A DNA stretch of 64,000 bases from Pseudomonas mucidolens. GTDB lineage: Bacteria > Pseudomonadota > Gammaproteobacteria > Pseudomonadales > Pseudomonadaceae. The notes beneath the pieces were generated by a model. It searched no databases, was not told the DNA's origin, and saw only the letters and a list, made by a program, of their open reading frames with translations. Of the stretch, positions 45,552-52,920 are shown in pieces (the first letter of the stretch is position 1; each line of letters begins with the position of its first letter). The position numbers and the translations under genes were made by a program. The stretch covers positions 3,534,001 through 3,598,000 of the forward strand of contig NZ_LT629802.1 of assembly GCF_900106045.1 (NCBI RefSeq). Reading direction: 5' to 3'.

Positions 45552-47165
45552 ATGTTACGAATCACCGAACTCAAGCTGCCCATCGACCATCCCGAAGAAG
45601 ACCTGCGGCCTGCCATCGTGCAGCGCCTGGGCATCGCCAGTGATGACCTGCTCGATTTCACCCTGTTCAAACGCAGCTATGACGCCCGTAAAAAGTCATC
45701 GGAGCTGTGCTTCATCTACACCGTCGACCTGCAAGTCAAAGGTGAAAGCGCTTTGCTGCTCAAGTTCGCCGAGGACCGTAACGTCAACCCGGCACCGGAC
45801 ATCAGCTACAAAGTCGTGGGCCAGGCACCGCAAGGTATGAGCGAACGGCCAATCGTCGTGGGCTTCGGGCCGTGCGGGATTTTTGCCGGTTTGTTGCTCG
45901 CGCAAATGGGTTTCAAGCCAATCATCCTCGAACGCGGCCGCGAAGTGCGCCAGCGCACCAAGGACACCTGGGGCCTGTGGCGCAAAAACGTGCTCAACCC
46001 CGAATCCAACGTGCAATTCGGTGAGGGCGGCGCCGGCACGTTTTCTGACGGCAAGCTCTACAGCCAGATCAAGGACCCGCAATTCCATGGCCGGAAGGTC
46101 CTGAACGAATTCGTCAAGGCTGGCGCGCCGGAAGAAATCCTCTACGTCAGCAAACCGCACATCGGTACATTCCGCCTCACCGGCGTGGTGGAAAACATGC
46201 GTCAGCAGATCATCGCCCTGGGCGGTGAAGTGCGTTTCGAACAGCGTGTGACCGACGTGCTGATCGAAGACGGTCAGTTGCACGGCGTAGTCGTCGACGG
46301 CGGCGAGCAGATTCTGTCCCGGCACGTGATCCTCGCCCTCGGCCACAGCGCCCGCGACACCTTCCGCATGCTCCACGGCCGTGGCGTGTACATGGAGGCC
46401 AAGCCGTTCTCGGTGGGTTTCCGTATCGAGCACCCGCAATCACTGATCGACGCGGCGCGCCTGGGTAAATATGCCGGGCATCCAAAACTCGGCGCGGCGG
46501 ACTACAAGCTGGTACACCACGCCAAGAATGGCCGCTCGGTCTACAGTTTTTGCATGTGCCCAGGCGGCACGGTGGTCGCCGCCACTTCCGAGCCGAACCG
46601 GGTCGTGACCAACGGCATGAGTCAGTACTCGCGTAATGAACGCAACGCCAACTCCGGGATCGTGGTGGGTATCACCCCGGAAGTGGATTATCCAGGCGGC
46701 CCGCTGGCCGGGATCGAACTGCAAGAGCGCCTGGAATCCCACGCATTCATCCTCGGTGGCAGTAACTACGAAGCGCCGGCGCAACTGGTAGGTGATTTCA
46801 TCGCTGGCAAGCCGTCAACGGCCATCGGTACCGTGGAGCCTTCCTACAAGCCTGGGGTCGCCCTGGGCGACTTGGCCCAAGCCTTGCCGGACTTCGCCAT
46901 CGAAGCCATTCGCGAAGCGCTGCCGGCCTTCGAGAAGCAAATCAAAGGCTATTCGTTGCACGACGCCGTACTGACCGGGATCGAAACCCGCACATCGTCA
47001 CCGCTGCGAGTTACCCGCGACGCCTCGATGCAAAGCTTGAATGTAAAGGGCCTGTTCCCGGCCGGCGAAGGCGCGGGGTATGCCGGCGGGATCTTGTCGG
47101 CAGGCGTCGACGGAATCCGGATTGCGGAAGCCGTGGCGCGCAATATGCTGGGGATTGACGCTTAG
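45552..47165 (+). CDS. FAD-dependent dehydrogenase, COG2509 family
   Basis: A 537-residue flavoprotein. After an N-terminal domain (about 1-90), the dinucleotide-binding motif VGFGPCGIFAGLLLAQMGFKP (about 103-123) starts the FAD domain. EGGAGTFSDGKLYSQIKD is diagnostic of this uncharacterised group, and GEGAGYAGGILSAGVDGIRIAEAVA near the C-terminus closes the flavin site. Substrate unknown; the group is widespread in proteobacteria and often annotated only as NAD(P)/FAD-dependent oxidoreductase. Followed by an inverted repeat (47184-47238). Confidence 0.88.
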   Translation: MLRITELKLPIDHPEEDLRPAIVQRLGIASDDLLDFTLFKRSYDARKKSSELCFIYTVDLQVKGESALLLKFAEDRNVNPAPDISYKVVGQAPQGMSERPIVVGFGPCGIFAGLLLAQMGFKPIILERGREVRQRTKDTWGLWRKNVLNPESNVQFGEGGAGTFSDGKLYSQIKDPQFHGRKVLNEFVKAGAPEEILYVSKPHIGTFRLTGVVENMRQQIIALGGEVRFEQRVTDVLIEDGQLHGVVVDGGEQILSRHVILALGHSARDTFRMLHGRGVYMEAKPFSVGFRIEHPQSLIDAARLGKYAGHPKLGAADYKLVHHAKNGRSVYSFCMCPGGTVVAATSEPNRVVTNGMSQYSRNERNANSGIVVGITPEVDYPGGPLAGIELQERLESHAFILGGSNYEAPAQLVGDFIAGKPSTAIGTVEPSYKPGVALGDLAQALPDFAIEAIREALPAFEKQIKGYSLHDAVLTGIETRTSSPLRVTRDASMQSLNVKGLFPAGEGAGYAGGILSAGVDGIRIAEAVARNMLGIDA

Positions 47166-47183
47166 GGCGGCAGTGGTAGAGGG

Positions 47184-47238
47184 GGTAAGCTTCAAGTTAA
47201 ACGCACAGTCTGCTGTAGCTTGCAGCTTGAGGCTTACC
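47184..47238. terminator. Inverted repeat between convergent genes
   Basis: GGTAAGCTTCAAG (47184-47196) and CTTGAGGCTTACC (47226-47238) pair with one mismatch around a loop containing the AGCTTGCAGC palindrome common in pseudomonads. It separates the FAD gene from the convergent PLP-enzyme gene. There is no T run. Confidence 0.45.
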
Positions 47239-47252
47239 GCTTGCCACCGCCG

Positions 47253-48347
47253 TCAAACATTCGCGCGCAGCACTGTCTCCGGCAGCGGCTCGCCGCGCTC
47301 GACACTGGCCGCGACAATCGCAATCAGCCCTTCCAACTCATAACCCTGCCCCGCCAGCCACGCCTGATCGTAATAAGTCGTGGCATAACGCTCGCCGCCG
47401 TCACACAGGATCGCCACGATGGAGCCCGACTCGCCCCTGGCTTGCATTTGCCGTGCTGCGATCAATGCACCAATCAGGTTGGTACCGCTCGACCCACCCA
47501 CTCGCCGACCGAGACGCGCTGCCAGGTAATGCATGGCAGCCAGCGACAAGGCATCCGGCACTTTGACCATCGCATCAATCACCTTGGGCAGGAACGATGC
47601 TTCCACCCGTGGCCGCCCGATGCCTTCGATCCGCGAGCCACAATCCAGGCGCAGACTGGCGTCACCGGTCTGGTAATACTCGAAAAACACCGAACGCTCC
47701 GCATCGGCACATAACACTTGGGTGCAATGCTGGCGATACCGCACATAGCGACCCAAGGTCGCGGTGGTGCCGCCTGTGCCAGGACTGGAAATCAGCCAGC
47801 TCGGCTCCGGGTACCGTTCAAAACGCAGTTGCTGGAAAATCGACTCGGCGATGTTGTTGTTGGCTCGCCAATCGGTGGCACGCTCGGCGTAGGTAAACTG
47901 ATCCATGAAGTGACCGCCACTTTCCCGCGCCAGGCGCTCGGATTCGGCATAAATCTGCGTGGGGTCCTGTACCAGATGGCTCTTGCCGCCATAAAAGGCG
48001 ATCTGGGCAATCTTTTCCTGAGAGGTGGTGGCGGGCATCACGGCAATGAACGGCAAGCCCAGCAAGCGCGCGAAGTAAGCCTCCGAGATCGCGGTTGAAC
48101 CACTGGATGCCTCGATGACCGGTGCCCCAGCCTTGAGCCAACCATTGCACAGCGCATACAGGAATAATGATCGGGCCAGCCGATGTTTCAAGCTACCGGT
48201 GGGGTGGCTGGACTCATCCTTGAAGTACAACTCGATTCCCGGCAAACCTGGCAACGGCAAGGGAATCAGATGCGTGTCGGCACTGCGCTGGAAGTCCGCT
48301 TCAATGATACGGATGGCCTCTCGGGCCCACGGACGGCTGTCGCTCAT
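47253..48347 (-). CDS. PLP-dependent cysteine synthase/desulfhydrase-family enzyme
   Basis: A 364-residue fold-type II PLP enzyme. The PLP lysine is in [15 protein letters not shown] (about 53). The phosphate-binding [20 protein letters not shown] and [18 protein letters not shown] (glycine loop) are present, and [14 protein letters not shown] is at the end. The group includes the L-cysteine desulfhydrase Cds1 of mycobacteria, so cysteine breakdown is possible, but cysteine or cystathionine synthesis cannot be excluded. The start is ATG 48347 with a GAGAAG site; a TTG 6 bases upstream is rejected. Monocistronic. Confidence 0.83.
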   Translation of the reverse strand: MSDSRPWAREAIRIIEADFQRSADTHLIPLPLPGLPGIELYFKDESSHPTGSLKHRLARSLFLYALCNGWLKAGAPVIEASSGSTAISEAYFARLLGLPFIAVMPATTSQEKIAQIAFYGGKSHLVQDPTQIYAESERLARESGGHFMDQFTYAERATDWRANNNIAESIFQQLRFERYPEPSWLISSPGTGGTTATLGRYVRYRQHCTQVLCADAERSVFFEYYQTGDASLRLDCGSRIEGIGRPRVEASFLPKVIDAMVKVPDALSLAAMHYLAARLGRRVGGSSGTNLIGALIAARQMQARGESGSIVAILCDGGERYATTYYDQAWLAGQGYELEGLIAIVAASVERGEPLPETVLRANV

Positions 48348-48511
48348 GATCAACTTCTCTCAGGTTTGAGACTTGATCTTAGGACATTTTGCGGACCCTC
48401 CACAGATACAGTCATGACTCAATAAAACGCACAATTGCGAGATACCGTGCAGCTGTTGGCGCTAGCCCCCGTGGCGCTCAGGAATACTGCATCGGCCCCG
48501 AAGCCGAGAAT

Positions 48512-48546
48512 AAAAAACCCCGACCAGCCACCCGGTCGGGGTTCTC
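48512..48546 (-). terminator. Rho-independent terminator of the glycine-zipper lipoprotein gene
   Basis: On the minus strand the stem CCCCGACCGGG / CCTGGTCGGGG type pairing is followed by a T6 run. It lies about 20 bases after the stop at 48567. Confidence 0.88.
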
Positions 48547-48566
48547 TTTGCTGCAACGCTGAACGC

Positions 48567-49031
48567 TTAACGCGTAACGCGGCTGGTTCCATCAACCGTC
48601 ATGATGCGGACACGGTCGCCGATGCGGAAGATTTCGTTCTCTTCAACAGCCTGAACATAGGCACGCATGCTGCCGTCGTCTTCACGAACGGTGATTTCCA
48701 CGCCCTGGGTACGGGTCAGGCCTTCTTCGGTGGCCGAACCCAGCAAGCCGCCGGCAACCGCGCCGATGACAGCCGTCACGATGCTGCCACGGCCACCACC
48801 GATGGCGCTGCCGCCGACACCCCCGATGACCGCACCCGCGGCACCGCCGATCGGAGTCTTGGTGCCTTCGATTTTCACCGGGCGCAAGGATTCGATGGTA
48901 CCCATGCGGACGGTCTGGACACGCCGCGCTTCGTCACGGGAGTAAGAGTCGCCGGTCAAACTGGAGGCGCAGCCACCCAGCAGCAACGACATGGTGGTAA
49001 AGCAAGCAACCAGCAGAACAGACTTACGCAT
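48567..49031 (-). CDS. SlyB-like glycine-zipper outer-membrane lipoprotein
   Basis: A 154-residue lipoprotein with the lipobox LLGGC (Cys 21). The glycine-zipper segment IGGAAGAVIGGVGGSAIGGG and VIGAVAGGLLGSATEEG (about 60-105) is the SlyB/PcP 17-kDa antigen type membrane hairpin, followed by a small beta domain (VEITVREDDGSMRAYVQ). The family belongs to the outer-membrane stress and Mg2+-responsive lipoproteins. The start is ATG 49031, which alone gives a signal peptide; the frame continues to 49115. Confidence 0.88.
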   Translation of the reverse strand: MRKSVLLVACFTTMSLLLGGCASSLTGDSYSRDEARRVQTVRMGTIESLRPVKIEGTKTPIGGAAGAVIGGVGGSAIGGGRGSIVTAVIGAVAGGLLGSATEEGLTRTQGVEITVREDDGSMRAYVQAVEENEIFRIGDRVRIMTVDGTSRVTR

Positions 49032-49188
49032 AGCATCAACTCCATAGGACAGGTATTCATTAAACTCCGCTGCTTGACGCCTGTCACGGCACAGCCCGGA
49101 GAAAATTGCTTTCATTCAGCCCCAGTACAGTTGGACTGTGCGGCAAAACTCGACGAACGGTAGAACCTGCGCCACCCCAAGGAGTTTC

Positions 49189-49434
49189 ATGGACTACTTC
49201 ATCATTGTAGCTACCACCGCGGCAGGCCTGTATTTCCATTGGTGGCTGTATAGCCGCATCAAGCGCTGGATAGACCGCGATCTGGCGTTATCCCTCGCCG
49301 GGCACGATCAGCGCAAGCGCCTCTTCATGCTGCAACAGTTGGACCGCGCTCGGGTCGAGAAGGTCAAGCGTCGGGATTTGCCGCGTTGGCTGCAGGACGC
49401 AGCACAAAAATATTCGCCACAAGCCCCTGACTAA
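49189..49434 (+). CDS. Small membrane-anchored hypothetical protein
   Basis: An 81-residue protein. An AAGGAG site precedes ATG 49189 at good spacing. One hydrophobic N-terminal segment (MDYFIIVATTAAGLYFHWWLYSRI) is followed by a basic, probably helical cytoplasmic tail with many arginines and lysines. No domain recognised. It is divergent from the SlyB-like gene. Likely a Pseudomonas-conserved single-span protein. Confidence 0.65.
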   Translation: MDYFIIVATTAAGLYFHWWLYSRIKRWIDRDLALSLAGHDQRKRLFMLQQLDRARVEKVKRRDLPRWLQDAAQKYSPQAPD

Positions 49435-49447
49435 AGAGGCATAGGTA

Positions 49448-49664
49448 TCTACACAATTTTGCCTCAACGCTTAAATCCAGGCAGATAGGGCTGTTGTGGT
49501 GAGCGGGCTTGCCCCGCGTAGGGGGGCTGCGAAGCAGTCCCAGTAAGCCGAATGCGGTGTATCAGAGACTCCGTAGCGGCTGGTTTTGGGGCTGCTTCGC
49601 AGCCCAACGCGGGACAAGCCCGCTCGCCACAGGGACATTCGTCAGTTTCTGAAAGTTGTGTAGA
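49448..49664. mobile_element. MITE-like element with internal REP hairpin, copy 2
   Basis: 217 bases with terminal inverted repeats TCTACACAA...TTGTGTAGA that extend imperfectly to GGTRTCTACACAA. The interior is the same as copy 1 (17543-17757) in reverse orientation: unique arm CTCAACGCTTAAATCC, REP hairpin GTGGTGAGCGGGCTTG ... CAAGCCCGCTCGCCAC with central CCCAGTAAGCCGAATG, and unique arm GTCAGTTTCTGAAAG. Non-coding. It lies between the small membrane protein and pdxH. Confidence 0.78.
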
Positions 49665-49711
49665 CACCTATGCTAAAGAGGCTTGGGATCAGGCAGGGAA
49701 TCAAAGGCGCT

Positions 49712-50359
49712 TCAGGGCGCCAATCGCTCACGGGTCCAGCCGGCACCTTGCAGGCGATAATTCAGGCGGTCATGCAGACGGCTCGCCCGGCCCTGCCAGA
49801 ACTCGATACGTTCCGGCAACAGGCGATAACCGCCCCAATGATCAGGGCAGTCAGGCTGGGTATCACTGAAACGTTGCTCAGTCGCCTGGAGCAACGCCTG
49901 CAATTCTTCACGATCGCGGATCACCCGGCTCTGTGGAGAAGCCCAGGCGCCGAGACGGCTGCCCAGCGGGCGAACCTGATAATACGCATCCGACTCTTCA
50001 GGCGTGACCTTGACCACCCGACCTTCAATCCGTACCTGACGCTCAAGCGCCGGCCAAAAGAAGGTCATGGCGGCAAAGGGCCGCGCCGCCAGTTGCTCAC
50101 CCTTGGCGCTCTGATAATTGGTGAAGAAGGTAAAACCTTGTGCGTCCAAGCCCTTGAGCAATAGGACCCGACAGTGTGGCCGACCGTCCTGGTCGACTGT
50201 CGCCAGGGTCATGGCATTGGCTTCCACCGGCGGCTGCTCGGTCTTTACCGCGTCGCCGAACCATCGGTGGAACAAGGCAAACGGCTCATCCGGGGCCTGG
50301 GCCTCGCTTAAACCGTCCCGTGTGTAGTCACGGCGCATATCGGCCAATGCCTGGGTCAT
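49712..50359 (-). CDS. pdxH: Pyridoxamine 5'-phosphate oxidase (PdxH)
   Basis: A 215-residue FMN enzyme that oxidises pyridoxamine or pyridoxine phosphate to pyridoxal phosphate. Family motifs are [25 protein letters not shown] (about 40-64), [17 protein letters not shown], and the C-terminal [25 protein letters not shown]-binding arginine and lysine residues are in place. Start [17 protein letters not shown] matches the family. Confidence 0.95.
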   Translation of the reverse strand: MTQALADMRRDYTRDGLSEAQAPDEPFALFHRWFGDAVKTEQPPVEANAMTLATVDQDGRPHCRVLLLKGLDAQGFTFFTNYQSAKGEQLAARPFAAMTFFWPALERQVRIEGRVVKVTPEESDAYYQVRPLGSRLGAWASPQSRVIRDREELQALLQATEQRFSDTQPDCPDHWGGYRLLPERIEFWQGRASRLHDRLNYRLQGAGWTRERLAP

Positions 50360-50386
50360 GCGGCTTTATCCTTCTCGCTCAGCGAC

Positions 50387-51532
50387 TCAGTTTTTTGCCT
50401 GGTCTTTCGACGCTGGTTTTTTCGCCGACGCAGTAGTCTTGGATGCCGTCGACTTTTTCGCGGCAGGTTTTGCGGCGGCTTTCTTAGTCGTCCGCTTGGC
50501 CGCAGTTTTCTTCGCAGGCGCCTTTTTTGCGGCGACCGCTTTCTTAGCGGCCGGTGCTGGCACATCCTGTACCGCCACCAACTCAGCCTTCGGCGGGTTT
50601 GGCGAGTTGTACTGGCGGAGCAGTGCCAGCATGGTGGTACGCTGGGTGAACATGATCTCCATGCGACGGTTCAAGGCTCGGCCCTGGGTACTGTCGTTGG
50701 CTGCACGCGGCATCAAATCGCCCATGCCACGCAACATCAGACGATCCTGTTTCAAGCCGCTAAGGCTGAAAATCGACGCGATGGACTGCGCTCGTTCCTT
50801 GGTCAGGGCCTGGTTCTGGCCGGCGTTGCCTGCGGTATCGACGTGACCCAGCACCAGTACAGCGGTCTTCGGATCGCTTTCAACCGCCTTGGCGACACGC
50901 GTGAACGGACCGAGCGTGACTGGCAGCAACATCGCCGGACGTTTCGGGTTGTAAGAGCCATCGACCGGGGCGATCACCACCAGCACGTTATCGCGACGTT
51001 CCAGCTCCAGCTTGGTGCCCTTGATGGCTGCGCGCAGGCGTGGCTCGTAGTCATCCAGCCAGGCTTGGGTCACTTTCGGGTCCAGCATCGAAACGTTGGA
51101 CACGTCGACTTTGCTCAGGGATTTTGGCTTGCTTTCAAACGGCCACCACCATTTGCTATCGGTGTCCGTCTTGGCCACTACCGGCGCAGCGGCAGGTGCA
51201 GGCGTCGCGGCCTTGAGGTCGGCCTTCAAGTCAGCCTTGGCGTTGGCTTCCTTGGCATCCGCCTGGAACGGCCACCACCACTTGCTATCGGTATCGGTCT
51301 TGGCCACTGCCGGCGCAGCATCGGGTGCAGGCGTCGCAGCCTTGAGGTCGGCTTTCAGATCAGCCTTGGCGTCGGAGGCCGACGCATCTGCTTGGGCTGT
51401 TGTGTCTTTGGCAGTCGTCTTGTCGGTGCCGAATGACCACCAATGGCCACCCGCGGCATCATTTTGTGGAGTTTGTGCACAACCAGTAAGAGTGAGACAG
51501 AGCGCCAGTGCCAAGGACTTGTTCGATAACAT
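50387..51532 (-). CDS. OmpA-family lipoprotein with tryptophan-rich repeats and a lysine/alanine-rich tail
   Basis: A 381-residue lipoprotein (lipobox TLTGC, Cys 18). Residues 56-89 and 99-132 are near-identical 34-residue repeats (KADLKADLKAATPAPDAAPA... ending WWWPF), preceded by a related GHWWSF at 29-34. The OmpA peptidoglycan-binding domain (about 190-310) shows VLGHVDTAGNAGQNQALTKERAQSI and GRALNRRMEIMF. From about 325 the protein is a K/A/T-rich tail resembling histone H1 or AlgP. Domain combination is unusual; the tail may bind polyanions in the periplasm. Confidence 0.82.
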   Translation of the reverse strand: MLSNKSLALALCLTLTGCAQTPQNDAAGGHWWSFGTDKTTAKDTTAQADASASDAKADLKADLKAATPAPDAAPAVAKTDTDSKWWWPFQADAKEANAKADLKADLKAATPAPAAAPVVAKTDTDSKWWWPFESKPKSLSKVDVSNVSMLDPKVTQAWLDDYEPRLRAAIKGTKLELERRDNVLVVIAPVDGSYNPKRPAMLLPVTLGPFTRVAKAVESDPKTAVLVLGHVDTAGNAGQNQALTKERAQSIASIFSLSGLKQDRLMLRGMGDLMPRAANDSTQGRALNRRMEIMFTQRTTMLALLRQYNSPNPPKAELVAVQDVPAPAAKKAVAAKKAPAKKTAAKRTTKKAAAKPAAKKSTASKTTASAKKPASKDQAKN

Positions 51533-51673
51533 GAGATATCCACAAAATGAGAAAAAATCGGGGGTCTAGATGACCCATTAAACAGACGCTTCAAGATGAT
51601 TAAAGTTACAAAATTTTACCAAGCGTCTTATGCAAGTGCCTTTTTAACAAAAAAACACCAAACAGCAAGCTAT

Positions 51674-52825
51674 TTACAGACAACCGGCGAATATTCCGAC
51701 CAACTTTTGCGCGCGCGGGTCCATAAGTACGTAAGGCCCCAGAGTATTGGTCACAAAACCAAACGCTACATCATGTTCCGGATCGGCAAACCCGATAGAG
51801 CCACCGGCCCCAGGATGCCCAAATGCACGTGGCCCAAGGCCAAAAGTCGCATTGGGCACCTGCGGCTGATCCAACATGCAGCCCAGGCCAAAACGGGTTT
51901 GCGTCAATAAAGTTTTATCCGGCCCGATACTGTGCTCGCGGGTCAGTTGTTCGAGCATATCGGCTTCCAACAAACTTCCGTCCAACAAACCACTGTAAAA
52001 TCCCGCCAAACTGCGCGCATTACCATGACCATTAGCCGCGGGCTGCTGCATGCGTCGCCACTCAGGTTTATTAGTACTGGTCAGAATAGACGGCGGATTA
52101 GTAAACGCACGGGTCGTCATTGCCGTGGGCTCACGCATAGTTACCTGTAGCAAACGTTGTGCGGCTTCATCACCCACATTGCCTTTACCCCGGGCAATAT
52201 GAGCGACCCGATGGAATTCCGTGTCCGCCAGCCCGACGTGAAAGTCCAGGCCCAACGGGCGCGCGACCCTGGCGACAATTGACTCCCCCGGCCCACGACC
52301 GTCGGCCCGACGCAACAACTCCCCCACCAGCCAACCGTAAGTGATGGCGGCATAACCATGCCCTTCGCCAGGTGTCCACCACGGCGCTTCGGCGGCCAGC
52401 GCGTCGACCATCACTTGCCAGTCATACAGCGCTTCGGCGGGCAACGTTTCACGTAGCGCCGGCAACCCGGCCTTATGGCAAAGCAACTGGCGCAGGGTAA
52501 TGGTTTCCTTGCCTGCCGCGGCGAACTCAGGCCAGTAGTCAGCGACTGGAGCATCCAACTGCAGCTTGCCTTCCGCCACCAGTTGCAAGGCGGTCACGGC
52601 GGTGAAGGTCTTGGTGCAGGAAAACAGGTTAGCGATGGTGTCGCTGTGCCAGGCCTCGGTGCCGTCCTTGTCGGCGGTACCGGCCCACAGATCGACGACC
52701 GTTTCACCGCCAATCTGGATACACAGCGCCGCGCCACGCTCCTGAGGGTCGTCGAACAGCGCGGCAAAAGCTTCACGCACTGCTTCGAATTGAAGCTCGT
52801 AATGACCCTGAATCTGCACCTGCAT
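51674..52825 (-). CDS. Serine hydrolase of the beta-lactamase class C / esterase EstB family
   Basis: A 383-residue protein without a signal peptide. The nucleophile motif SCTKTF (SxxK, about 70) and the YGW tyrosine motif (TYGWLVGELL, about 170) are present, with HPGAGGSIGFADPE late in the chain as the third motif. Members are carboxylesterases or peptidases rather than beta-lactamases. The cytoplasmic location and GGETVVDLWAG start agree with the esterase group. It lies between the OmpA-like lipoprotein and the glycosidase. Confidence 0.86.
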   Translation of the reverse strand: MQVQIQGHYELQFEAVREAFAALFDDPQERGAALCIQIGGETVVDLWAGTADKDGTEAWHSDTIANLFSCTKTFTAVTALQLVAEGKLQLDAPVADYWPEFAAAGKETITLRQLLCHKAGLPALRETLPAEALYDWQVMVDALAAEAPWWTPGEGHGYAAITYGWLVGELLRRADGRGPGESIVARVARPLGLDFHVGLADTEFHRVAHIARGKGNVGDEAAQRLLQVTMREPTAMTTRAFTNPPSILTSTNKPEWRRMQQPAANGHGNARSLAGFYSGLLDGSLLEADMLEQLTREHSIGPDKTLLTQTRFGLGCMLDQPQVPNATFGLGPRAFGHPGAGGSIGFADPEHDVAFGFVTNTLGPYVLMDPRAQKLVGIFAGCL

Positions 52826-52920
52826 CCCCTCGCGAAAACCTTACGTAAAGTGGCGCATATTGTTCCAGTCATTACAGTGTTTGGGAACCCGCTGCCGTGG
52901 GAATCGACACGTCGGCGCAA

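Noticed and set aside
48567..49031. Longer start at 49115 for the SlyB-like lipoprotein
   Set aside because: The extra 28 residues precede and destroy the signal peptide; the internal ATG gives a clean lipobox.
51674..52825. Class C beta-lactamase (antibiotic resistance gene)
   Set aside because: It has SxxK but no signal peptide, and the later motifs and length fit the EstB-type esterase group better.
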